Origin: Gymnorhina tibicen
Taxonomy: Eukaryota > Chordata > Aves > Passeriformes > Artamidae
Length of the DNA: 64,000 bases
Direction of reading: 5' to 3'
Assembly (NCBI GenBank): GCA_013399875.1
Contig: VXAZ01001688.1
Location: forward strand, 967,670 to 1,031,669
Positions 1-10,690 of this stretch are shown here, piece after piece; the first letter of the stretch is position 1, and every line of letters starts with the position of its first letter. A program made the translations under genes and the position numbers. Below the pieces are notes generated by a model. It was not told the DNA's origin. It did no database searches and saw only the letters and a list, made by a program, of their open reading frames with translations.

Positions 1-2689
1 GGCTGCTGGGCGACCTCGTGGCTGGTGGCAAAACACTTGAATGAGAAGCAGGAGACTTGAATCTGAGTTCCTTCCAGCGACCTCAGTTAGATCCCCATTC
101 CTGAGCACGCTGCTCTTTGTTATGGAGATACCGGATGGCCTCCAGTAACTCACACTGCTAAACACAATCCCACCCCGCAGTACAGTGGATCACGGCTATG
201 AAATGTTCTACCTGATCTAGGTAAAAATTTGCATTTTAATACAGTCTAGTAGAACTGCTGGGGAACTTCTGCAAGGCTTGTGTGGATCCTGAGCTCTGAA
301 TGTGAGTCTTTAAAAAATATGATTGGCCCAAAGCCGCTTTGCTATTTCTAATCTTTAAGCATTTTTTACGGCTTCGGCCACTCATCTTGCGCTGTTGTTT
401 CAAAATTTGTACCTACATCTTTTAGTACAGATCTGTGGGACTATGGAGCTGTCCTGTTTTCCATTTTTTGAATGAGTAAGTAAACACCAGTGATGCTGTT
501 GGTGTTGCAGGGTGTGATTTAGTGTAGGTTAACGTAGTGCAGAGGGTATTTTGCAATAAAATTTTAAATTAGAGAGAATATATTTACTGCCTGTCACAAG
601 TCTGGCTTATGAACTATAGGCTTGATATTTGGCAGAATGTGTAAGAACTGATAATTAGGTGTGTGTGTGCAGGTAGTGACATTTGTTTAAAACAAAGTAC
701 TGTAAAACTGAATTCATTTATGCCTCTTACTTTGTTCGGTTGCTCATAGACAAGTAATAAAATACACCAATAATATCTCTGTTTGCAATAAGCTTTAATT
801 ATACAGGCACCTGATAAAATGCAGATGAGCTATCTGCTCTCTGTGTATGAGGAGTCTAATAAATAGAACTGGCAGCTCATCTGTGTGCATGTATGTGTAT
901 GAGTGAGAAAGAGGGGAAGAGAGGAACTCATCTGTAATAACAATGATAGCTTTGAAGGTGGGACTTGGTAATTTTCACAGCTTTATTGGCTGAAATTATC
1001 AGATGAAAAGGGTTGGCACCACTGTGAGTGTGTGTTTGTGTGTGTGCTTTCCCCCACCCAAGTATATAGGTACAGGGAATAATGGACAGGTATAAAATTT
1101 TGTGCTTTAATGATCTACCTTAGGGGTTTTCTTATTTTAACAATTTGCAGATCTGTTTTCTGCTCCCTTTACTAATGTCAGTAAAACGGCAAGATTTACA
1201 TACTTCAGAATGGATTTCAAAATGCTGTGGGGAAATGGGGACACAGATACTATGTATTTTTAATTTTTTTTTTTTTTAATAATTTATGGTTTTAAACTTA
1301 TGGCTCCTGATCCTGTAGTTTCTTTCTGTGGCAGAGGGTGCTCCTAAATTAACTTTCTGTGCCATGGTCAGTAAAGATCCATTTGATCCAGTGTGGCCTC
1401 CTCCTGTTATGGCTGAATGTTGTTAATATCATGAGTGTGCCCAGATCCTATATGAAAACATTGGTTAGTGATCATTAATCCTCTACATACTTAGTGTTTG
1501 ATTACCATTTTTGGAGGATGCTGGGACTGGATGAAATCAGGTCTGCGGTAGCATTTGCTGTTCAGTGTCAGATGTTTGTTCCAGCAGCTGCCCTGAAAGG
1601 AAAATATATATTCTACATCTGGTGGAAGTTAAGGAATTTCTCCGTGGCTCCAGGAGCCCAAAGTCCAGAGTTTTGTTAAAGCAGAACAGGATATATGACA
1701 CTCCTGCTGTTTCTTACTTACCTTTGGCTGATCAGAGGTTGTGGAAAAAGAATTATAATTGTTGCTTCAGCAGGTATTTACTTGGATGTTTAGTCAGGTC
1801 TCACAAGTAGCAGAGTGCTTGGGGTTTGGTCCTGAGAGCATCCTCCAGATTAACTTCCACACCACTCCTGAGTCACACTGAAATATTCATCTAGGCACAC
1901 CTTGGGAATCCCGGAGTTATTTGGTTGTTCGGTAGTCCATGCAGTGTACTGTTAAGTTAGGACAAGCAGCTGGAGCCAGGCTGGGAATGTACTGGATAAG
2001 GCTGTCTCTCAAATAGTGCTCTAAGGGGAAAGTCACACGTCTCTATGTCATCATTTAGGTACTCTAGTATCTGACTAGTCTGTAGTTCTCTATTTCCAGA
2101 ACAATATTCTGTGAGCATCAGCCTGCAGGAAACAAGATCTGGCAGGAATAAAACTTAAATTGCTGCTGAGAAGTATTATTAAAAATATGGAGAGGTGGAG
2201 TTAACTTTGTAGAGGAATTTTGAAAGAATTTGAAATTACACACAGGAGGTGTCAGACCTGCAGGCTGGATCCACCATCGGGTGGAGTTTGTCTGAGAGGG
2301 AAAGGGGACAGTAGCCGCAGTATTCGGGGACTTTGCTGTGGTGTGTGAGGGGAAGGATTCGTGCCCCTTAGGCAGCACTTGGCTCGCTTTGTTCACAGCT
2401 GCGCTCAGCCCTTAAATATTTGTGTTGACCTGATGGCAAGTGGAGATGTGTAGAGAAAGGAGTTCAAACTGTTGACCTGCTAACACCGGCTTTTGCAACT
2501 TGACTCCGGTTGTTTAAGATCTGTGATCTGCAGTTGAGCCATTCTCTTCCCATTGAGGAGGAATGAAAGGTGTTACACAGACGGAGAAATACCTTGTTTT
2601 CAACCCAGACTGGGATGGTGGTTTAAATACTGATACTATATTATGCACTGTGGTTTGACACTGCTAGGGAATGTCTGAAGTGCACTCGT
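1..2689. other. AT-rich non-coding stretch, no gene seen
   Basis: No reading frame of note, RNA gene or recognisable repeat is visible. Minor simple-sequence patches are a GT-rich stretch at 1024-1047 and a run of 14 T at 1264-1277. Open frames of 60-90 codons occur on both strands and look random in composition. Several AATAAA words are present, as expected by chance in AT-rich DNA. It could be intronic or intergenic; nothing here decides which. Confidence 0.6.
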
Positions 2690-2749
2690 ATTAAAGATCC
2701 CGGTTCAGTGTTAAAGATCCTGATTTAATATTAAAGTTCCTGATTAATG
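2690..2749 (+). repeat. Three-copy 20-bp tandem repeat
   Basis: Three adjacent 20-bp units lie at 2690-2709, 2710-2729 and 2730-2749. Each begins (A/G)TTAAAG(A/T)TCC, followed by a diverged GGTT/TGAT half. Units two and three are most alike in their second half. This is a small, old minisatellite that probably arose by local slippage. No function is suggested. Confidence 0.8.
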
Positions 2750-3059
2750 TAGGAAAGGGTTGCTGGGTTTTTGTGTGATTTGGTGGAGAAAGTGGAGTAA
2801 GAGCGAAGTTCCCACTGAATTAACATAAGCCAGAATACGTGTGGGTATTCAAGGAAGTCCGAGTTGTTGTGGCTAGCACTTGCAAGAACCTGTGTACTGA
2901 AATACACAGCACCTGTATCTTTTTTATACTCCTTGGTGTGACATATAAATGTATGTACGTATGTATTTTTCACCAGAAGTTTAGCACTGGCAGTATAATG
3001 TGCAAGTTGTCACGGTGTTCAGGAGGCTTTCTTGACAAGAACCTTGAAGAAATCTGGGG

Positions 3060-3275
3060 ATACATACCCCATCTCCTCCGCTCTGGTCTCGCAGGGCGGC
3101 TTCTCAGGGTTCCCCTCACACTTCCCTGCGGGGCGCCATTTTGTCTGCTCTCCAACCCCTGCCTTCCCCTGAGGTGAGGGGGACCCCAGGCGGGGGCGGC
3201 GGGAACCGGCTGGAACCGGCTGGAACCGGTGGGGCAGCCCCTCACAGCTCTGCCAGCACCCGGGCACCCACAGTC
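3060..3275. promoter_or_regulatory. CpG-rich patch with YY1-like site, possible small promoter or LTR remnant
   Basis: CpG density is far above the surroundings, with more than a dozen CpGs in about 215 bp, clustered at 3080-3240. The word CGCCATTTTG at 3134-3143 matches the reverse complement of the core of the YY1 motif, which is typical of CpG promoters and of some LTRs. The patch includes a GC-rich 10-bp tandem repeat. No TATA box or first exon is evident. It could be a minor CpG island promoter for a non-coding RNA, a decayed LTR, or simply a GC-rich patch. Confidence 0.35.
3201..3230 (+). repeat. 10-bp tandem repeat, three copies
   Basis: Three near-identical 10-bp units of the form (T/G)GGAACCGG(C/T) lie end to end inside the CpG-rich patch. 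Each carries one CpG, so the array adds to local CpG density. The units are nearly unchanged, which suggests recent slippage. Confidence 0.85.
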
Positions 3276-3579
3276 GGTATAAGGCAGCTTCTGAGAAGGA
3301 GGGTGAAAGTAAAGATGATGGAAAATGAATAAAAAAGAAATAAAAGGAAAAGTAGAGGGAGCCACAGGTAAATGAGCGATGAAGGTCAAGGTGAGGAGGC
3401 AGCGCAGGGCACCGAGTTGTTGGCGCGGATTGTGGAACACAGGACGACTGGAAGTCAGCGTGTGGGAAAACATGGAATTCTGTCCTGGGCAGATGGGCTG
3501 GACCTTAGAGGTGAGGAAAAGGGGTTTGGGAGACGAGGCTGAAAGGAGCCAGGGTCCCCAGGGGAGGAGGAGAACCCCC

Positions 3580-3595
3580 GGGGAGGGAGGGAGGG
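3580..3595 (+). other. Intramolecular G-quadruplex motif
   Basis: Four runs of at least three G are separated by single A residues. Single-base loops make this a strong canonical G-quadruplex motif. It sits in the purine-rich stretch downstream of the CpG patch. Such motifs are common near promoters, but fold and role are inferred. Confidence 0.7.
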
Positions 3596-3803
3596 AAGGC
3601 TGTGGAGGATGGAGGCAGCTCCTGAGGGGAGCCGGAGCTTGGCGTGGGGGCTGAGCCCACGCTGGGGTCAGTGTCCCAGGAGAAGGCACACCCCGTGTAG
3701 CCAGCCAGGGGACACGCACTGAAGGCACTCATTGTATATAAATTGTAAAGTACTTTGTTTTTAGTGGCTGTAATGACTGTGTGTGTGTTTCTGGTGTTGC
3801 CAG

Positions 3804-3914
3804 CACGAGCAAGGGGGGTTTGATCATGATGTGTGTGAGGAAAACTCACATGTGGATTGCTGAGGTATTCTAATTCTCTTAATTGCTCTGAGACGGGAAA
3901 GCAGAGCTGGACAG
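3804..3914 (+). other. Candidate non-coding exon, splice signals only
   Basis: The segment is preceded by a GT/T-rich tract ending GTTGCCAG and followed by an ACAG|GTAAGT donor, which matches the consensus. All three forward frames contain stops, so if it is an exon it belongs to a non-coding RNA or a UTR. It lies about 600 bp downstream of the CpG-rich patch, on a strand that would suit transcription from that patch. This is weak evidence, because isolated good splice pairs occur by chance. Confidence 0.15.
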
Positions 3915-6900
3915 GTAAGTTCTGCACACAGATAATTGCTTTTGGTGCTTGACAGAAGCTGTAAACACTGGTCGATTCCCTGTAAACATGTAAGAGCTTC
4001 ATTTACCTTTAGTTGTAAGGATTACATCAGAAATATCCTCATGAACAGCAGATTTATCTTAGATCAACTCAGTTTGTACATACCATTACAGAACAAGTAA
4101 CCTAAAACACTTACACCTAATGTAGAGTAGCCAGCCAGACTAAATTTCCTGTTTTAAATTTCTTTCATTGCTGGATACCATAAATTTTGCACGTGTATGA
4201 TAGATATTTGACTCCATCTCTAATATCTTTAAAGAATAAAAACATTTTAATTACTGAAATTGTTAATTAATATGTGATTTATGCTGCTGTAATAAGATAT
4301 ATCAGCAACACTCCTAGAATCAATCAAGTAAAGGTTACTGTTTTATTTAGGAGCAAATTGAAGATTCTGTGTTTTTAATTAAAACTTTGTGTTATATCTA
4401 AAATATCTACATTGCTTTTATCACTCTATAGTACTATTTTTAATATACCGATTTGTTAATCATGTGAATTTATTTTAATCTAGAATTGTCACTGAAGTGA
4501 AGCAACTACAGGGAAGGAAAATTTACACCTGCAAATAGCTGCAGTTTCAGGAATGGGCAGCAATCACATAGGAGAATAAACTACTAAAATGTACTATCTT
4601 TTCAATTAAAATCAGAAGAGGAAAACTTGAGTTTTCAGAGTTACATGCATGGAAAGATATGTAAATTTTTGTGAAGTGGGAATAAAAGAACTGAAATAAA
4701 GCAAAAGAGAGATAAAAATATTATAAATTCCTGCATACTCAGACTTTGGTTGGGTGTTACTCAGACTTTCTTTAAGTGAAGTCTGTGAGAACAGCAGGAT
4801 TGGGGATGGACAGAGAACAGGAAAGAGCAGATGGAAGAATGAACACACACAGGGAGGCAGGTCTGGGACAGAGGAATTTACATAGAAGTGTAAGGAAAGT
4901 GACGAAGGTATGTTTATATTCCATGGCTGTTTTGGTAATCCAAAAGCAGTTAAAGTGAATTTTTAAACCTTTATTGTTGTATCTTTCCTTTTTCTGCGCC
5001 TTCTGCAGATTTCTTCCTTGTACCTTTGCTGCCTGTCCTCTTCCCTTCTTGAGATGAAAAAAGACTTTCAGGGTAACTCTTTCCATTATCTTATCCATAC
5101 TTTTTGTATAAATTACTTCATCCTTGGGAGGGATCCTGTCCACACCCGTGCAGGGACTTCAGTGTAACAACACTTATGATGTCACAGGAGTTGCTAAAAA
5201 GTTGTTAAAATACACTATAGTCACTACAATACTGCAATTCAAGCGCAGTTACCACACTGAAACACCTAATTTGGTAACTTAAAGAATAATTGGGTTTTAC
5301 AGCTCTTGAGTTCAGCAGTTAAACCTGGCATGTTGCCTCATGCAAGGATAAGAAGCTCTCTGTAGCAAAAATGTAAGCGTGCACAACCTGGTTTTTGTTC
5401 TTAGTTTGAAAGATGGCAGTCACATGTCCTAAAGCACGGTACATAAGGTGTTTATGTCTTTGTATGTCTCAGAAACTGCCCCTGCTGCAGTCACTCTCCA
5501 GCATTTCATTCTCCTGGTGCATTTGGAAGAGAAAACTTCCTCTCTACATCTCCACTTGATCACAGGGATTCCATCCCACCAGAGGAAGCAGCTGATGCTG
5601 CTAGACTTCACTTTATTGTCTGGTGCTGTACATAACGGATCTTTAGTTTTTTGCAAGTTTCTCCTGAAAATACAGAGCGTTTTTTGCCAATCATTCAGGT
5701 CTTTCAAGTTGAATTCAGCCTGTGAAATTTGTGGGGAATATTTTGTACGAAGATGCCTTTGAACCCAAGACCCAATTCTAAGAATCTTCCCTGAAAATTT
5801 GCACTTGAATTGCACTGCTGGCCACTCTGTGGGAATTAAGGATGGCTAGTACTCACTAGTGGGACTGCTGAAAGTCTTAGCCATTTTGGTTGGCTGAAAT
5901 TGTTTCAAGGAAATGGAAAACAGTTAAAACCAAACCCTGACCAAACAAGTTTTTTTATTTTCAGTGGAAACTCAGCTTGGACCTGTAGTTACTATGCCAA
6001 TACAGCATGTGTCTCTTAAAAAAAGTAGTTTTATTTATCAGGCTTTTACAGGAACAGCCTGTTTTGCCCCTCAGTGTTGTGAAAGGAAATACAGAGTGTT
6101 TGCCATTTCCTTGCCCCTCTGAGTGCCCAAAGCTCAGTGGCACCTGAGGGAACCAGGGATGGCTTCCCTCAGAAGCCAGTTGAACTTGAGCTGTTGACTT
6201 TGCAGATCCAGCCTTTCACCCAAACAGTGGTTTTTAGTATTGTTGTTCTGTGACCAAACTTACACTTCCTTTCTATAGAAACGTGCTTCTTTCAGGGATG
6301 GACATGACCCAGCAGTTTAAGTGGCTTGGTTATATCAAATTTATTCAAGAAAAAAGCTTTAAAAAGGTAGTCTGTGTTTGAGAGCATCAGCTGAAAGCTT
6401 CCACACAGTATCCTAACTTTATCCTACAGTCCTTTTTAACTTATGTACTAGGGAGAGGATCTGTGATAAATGAAGGACAAAGAATCCTATGTTCGCTTAG
6501 TGAACCTGAGAGTATCCAAAATAAGGGTTAAAAATATTTATTTGAAAAGTGACATGAGAAGGAAGGGTTTGCTGAGGAGCAGTTTTGGTACAGCCAGACC
6601 ATAATGTTATTAAACAAGTTACGCCTATAGGTATCTGCTGAACTCAAAGGAGTGCCAGAAAACCTCCTTGTGCTTCAGCAGAGTATTAGGGAGGGAGACG
6701 CAAGAACACAAGATGTACACAAGTTCTGTTACGTTGTGTGATAATGCTCTGTTTATCTTGTTGGGCTTTTTCTTGCTGGGTTGTCTTTTTTTAAGCTTCC
6801 TGAGTGGCAAGTAAAGCAAGATCTGTCAAAGTCTCTCTGAACTTGAAACTAGTAGAAAGTCTTTTATTGAGATAAAGAGGTAATTTTTAAAATGCAGCCT

Positions 6901-8848
6901 TTTTAGTTGTGTAAAGTGGAATTTGTATGAGCATTTGGAAGTTGCTCTGTATGTCTGGAGAAGGAAAGCTGAGGTCAATCAGTCATATAGTTGTACCTGC
7001 AGTGTATCTCCAACCTCCTTTCCATGGAGGCACTTCCTCCCCGCATGCTTCCCCAAACAAAAAGCGTGATAAGGTCTGTAACATTTAGGTGATTTATGCA
7101 TAATCTCACTGAAATTTATTTATTTATAATTGTTGATAGTGTTTTATTGTTATTAATAGCTGTCCCTCAGTAGGTTCCTTGGTAATGCCTGGGATAGGAT
7201 AGATCAGTATAATACAATCGTGGCTGTTGTACTGTGGAAAGGGAGCAGTCAGAGACTTGGGTGCATTTATTTGTACAGTTAGGCCTTGTTTTCAAAGTCA
7301 GCAGGAGTTTCCAAAGCTCAGCATTTTGGAAGTGGAGGTTTCAGGTATAATTACATTCAACATTGAACCTCAGTGAAATGGTCTGGTGGCTCAGATTGTG
7401 TGTGGAGGCTGTGAAGGGAGGCTGCATGTGGAAGCTGTCTCACTTAAAGGGCTTGAAATGCAGGGTTACATGTCAAGGAATTCTTTAAGACTATTATTTA
7501 TTGAATTGTTTATTAACTGTATATATTTTATTGAATTTCTGTGCAGAAGATGTGGTACATATTTATTTTTTGGACAAGTGATTGAAGACCTTGGGCAGCC
7601 CCAACATAACTAATGACGAATATATTCAGAAGTTCAGAAGTGGAGTCCGAAATACTTTCAGATATTGTTTTTCTTGGATGGCTGTTAAAAACCTTTAAGT
7701 TTTGAGAGGATTCCTATGAGAAAGCACCTTTAAACTGAGAAAGGTCAATTTCTTTGACAGCCAAGACAGGAGGTTTCAGAGGGGTTACTGTGATCCAAAA
7801 CCTGAATTATGTATAACAGTCCTTGGGGTGTATCTTTTAAAGTGGGAGTGATTGGGGCTGGAAACCTGGTGGGATGGTGGCTGTTCATTCCCAAATGTAA
7901 GTAGGCTATTACGCTTAAACCCCATGTTGGAGGAATGTTAAGGTTGCAGAGTTAAGTGCTCTGAAGGCAAGAAAAGCCACCATTAAGGCTGGAGAGGCAG
8001 GGATGCAGCTGGAAGGAATTCCATGGGTGTTTGCTTGTGTTCAATGCCAGCTCTCCTTTGCTGTAGCTCTTTTGGGGAGTGAAAGGCAGATGGAGTTTGG
8101 GGGAGGTTCTTTTATTTTATTTGTAATACCGATGTTTTCTCTTAAACACCACTTGAGAAGTAAGCCTCCTGCTTTTGCTTAAACTGTACCAAACAAATAG
8201 TTCTGAGGATATTTTGGCCCAAATTAAAGTTATAAGCACCTTTACAGTCAGGTCCTGCAACAGAAGGTATTTGACAAGCTGAGCTGGAACTTTGTGTTGC
8301 TGTCAAACACGCTTCACTTGTTGAGCTGCAGGGATAAAGTCTGGGTGGATGTTAAAGAGCACATTTCCACTTTGAACTGTGGGTTTGCCCCCTTTCATTC
8401 TTACTCTTTCATTCATAGTTTTATTCTGATTAAGGAATTGCTCTCTGACTGCTGGAATGCCAGAGATTGGAAACCCCAGTTAATTTTCCCGCTCTCCAGC
8501 ATCTTTGGTCGGTTTTTATTTCATCATTCAGATCACAGGAAACCATTTACAGGATGTGGTGGCTTTCACACAGAGCTGCAGCTAACTATTTTCCAAAGGT
8601 TTTGAATATTAGAAAGCAAGTGTCACCAAATTCATGAGCTCAATAGTCTTCATCCGTCAGTCAATAGAGAGGAGAAAAATCACAGCCCTGAACCAAGCAA
8701 CATTCTTACTTCCTTACTGACAGATTCTTTTGAAAGATTCCAGTGAACAGATCCATGAGCGTTTTTATAAATTAATTTCTACTTTTAAATGTCTGCATAA
8801 TTTAATTTGTTTGTTTATTTTTGTTACGATAGTGTTTGCTATTTGCAG
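3915..8848. other. Non-coding stretch, no gene seen
   Basis: AT-rich sequence without recognisable repeats. The most notable open frame is a 128-codon minus-strand frame at 5429-5815, overlapped by a 104-codon plus-strand frame at 5448-5762. Neither resembles a known family, and I see no convincing flanking splice signals. A 123-codon minus frame at 4772-5143 is Lys-rich at one end and hydrophobic at the other, also unrecognised. Confidence 0.55.
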
Positions 8849-9066
8849 GGCACTTCCAAAACTTACAGCAATATTGTCTGTCTGCCAAGCATTTGAGTAG
8901 GAGGAATCCGCTGGAGAAAATAGACAAAGAGCTTGATGAACAGAACGTAAAAAGTGTGCTTTTACTTGAAAATACATATTTGATAAAATTAGCAGAGATC
9001 TTGACTTGTTTTCTGAGAGCTGTGTATACTTCGGGCAAGCATATCTATGGTAGGATAGTGGGAAAG
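8849..9066 (+). other. Candidate exon with flanking splice signals, unknown protein
   Basis: A 218-bp segment is bounded by GTTTGCTATTTGCAG upstream and by GGAAAG|GTAAGA downstream; both match vertebrate splice consensus well. One forward frame is open throughout, from a codon near 8836, and reads on past the donor. Its translation is mixed in composition, with a charged stretch (KIDKELDEQNVKS) followed by a Leu-rich part. I do not recognise a family. The opposite strand is also open for 158 codons (8765-9241), so the openness partly reflects local composition. Length modulo 3 is 2. No neighbouring exon of matching phase was found. Confidence 0.2.
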
Positions 9067-10608
9067 GTAAGAAACAGAAGATGTAAAATGCAGGCTGTAC
9101 TATTGCACTGAGTAACTTTCGTGTTGATTCTAAGCAAACCAACCCAGCCCAAAGCCTCCAAAAACCTAATGGAAAATGTGTGTGTGTGGAGCACAGTAAA
9201 ATCTTACTACTTGTGGTTTCCTTTAATGATTCAGGAGACAACTGAAATAAAACCTTGACAAGGAATTATACCTGTGACTCACCGTGATCACAGATTGTCT
9301 CTTGAAATGTTAAAATTCAGCCAGTGTGTTAAATGATAGTTGTTATGATGTGAGCTCTATGTCGTTGGACTTCTCTCACCTTAGTTTGCATTATAAAGCT
9401 TTGGAGAGGTATTTTCTAGGAAAAATGGAGACTTCCATGTTAATAATCATGAAACTCCCTTCTCATACTCTTAATATTTTGGTTTTGATTCCCCTCCTCC
9501 CTTTTGAAAATATTGGGCCCAATGTAATGATTTTCCTTCTCATTCCTGTCACATGGAGACCAAAGGCAGAGTCGATTGTGTGAACTGCTATAGGTAATCA
9601 AAGTGGATAAGACTTTCACGGGATTTTTTTTCTCAGGGTATTTACTCCTGTACCGAGTGAGGGGGAACACTGGTGGAGGGTTTTCTTAGTATTTTTGCTC
9701 TCTCTGGATATCCTGAGGTCAGAATATTGCAGTTACTGTCTTTATGGTCATAAAAGACCCATGAACTTGGAACAGAAGGCTCTTGTGGGGGTTAGCTCAG
9801 AAATATAAATGGCCAAAGCTAAAGGGGTTGATTGTCTTTGGTGGAAATATATATACTTTTTGGAACACTGGAGTGGAAGTAAAGACAAATGAACATCCTT
9901 ATGGTGTAATCACCAGGTTGAAAAATCAGGTAACTTTAGTTCTCAAACTCCCTGTTAGCACAGTGACTTTTTATGTTCTTTATATCTTCGTTGGTGGATG
10001 AGTCAATGTTTAAATGCTCATTTATCATTTACTATATAAAAGAAAAGCTATTATCTGAAACTCATTTTTACAGTTGCAGGCAAACCGAAATAATCATTTT
10101 CAAGGACCTAAAGCTGTTACTTGAAGAATGTCATCATTTTCTTCTGATTTTACTTACCACTTACACCAGTATATGAGGTACCTTCAAGAGCTGTACCTTG
10201 CACAGCCTGGCTGCAGATACTGCCAGCCTCCATACCTGAACAAACGGGCTAAAGAAACTTCGTTTCAGCCAACTGCATTCATCTTGCAGACAGAACAAAA
10301 GAACCGCTTTAAAAGCACAGCTCTCACTGAACACTTGTGCTGCTTGCTCAGTAACGTGCCCTGCCCTGGAGGCTGAGCCCCATTGGCCCAGACAGAGGAT
10401 TTCAGGAGCTGGGGATAAAGCCCCTGCTCTGCCATAGAATCACACTTGCTCGTGTCCATAAGGAGGGGAGCTGCTGTTCTCTGCTCTTCTTTTCATGCTA
10501 AGAACCTCTCTGAGTAAATGAACTGTCTGCCTGAAGTGGTAGAGAAGTAGTCTTCATTCTGTATTATAATTTGATGGCTATTTTAATAGATAACATTAAT
10601 ATTAATTT

Positions 10609-10621
10609 GTGTGTGTGTGTG
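10609..10621 (+). repeat. Short (GT)n microsatellite
   Basis: About six GT dinucleotides in a row. Short and uninterrupted; it may be polymorphic. Confidence 0.8.
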
Positions 10622-10662
10622 ATCTTCTCCGTTCTCAGTTTGCGTGGGTGTAGCTCGTGTGC

Positions 10663-10690
10663 GTATCCGCACATAGAGGTGTGTGGATAC
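10663..10690. other. Inverted repeat, 11-bp arms
   Basis: GTATCCGCACA at 10663-10673 pairs with TGTGTGGATAC at 10680-10690 across a 6-base loop; the only exception is one G-T wobble. The surrounding GTG/CAC-rich words could extend pairing imperfectly. No gene context is visible. It may be a chance hairpin or a decayed palindrome. Confidence 0.6.

Larger units (their letters stand above)
2970..3728 (-). other. Longest open frame in the window, probably not a gene
   Basis: A minus-strand frame stays open for about 252 codons. It opens at a GTG codon rather than ATG; the first internal ATG leaves roughly 168 codons. The translation is rich in Pro, Ser and Leu, has no domain I recognise, and changes character abruptly along its length. 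The plus strand here is strongly purine-rich (runs such as GGGAGGGAGGGAGGG), so the minus strand is pyrimidine-rich and poor in stop codons, which are purine-rich. That explains the length without selection for coding. It overlaps the CpG-rich patch, so transcription through it is possible. Confidence 0.15.

Noticed and set aside
7300..7325. Possible further fragment of a sauropsid repeat (AAAGTCAGCAGGAGTTTCC)
   Set aside because: Only one short word matches, with no second landmark nearby.
8765..9241. 158-codon minus-strand open frame
   Set aside because: It overlaps the plus-strand exon-like segment, has no splice context of its own and resembles no family; treated as a shadow or chance frame.
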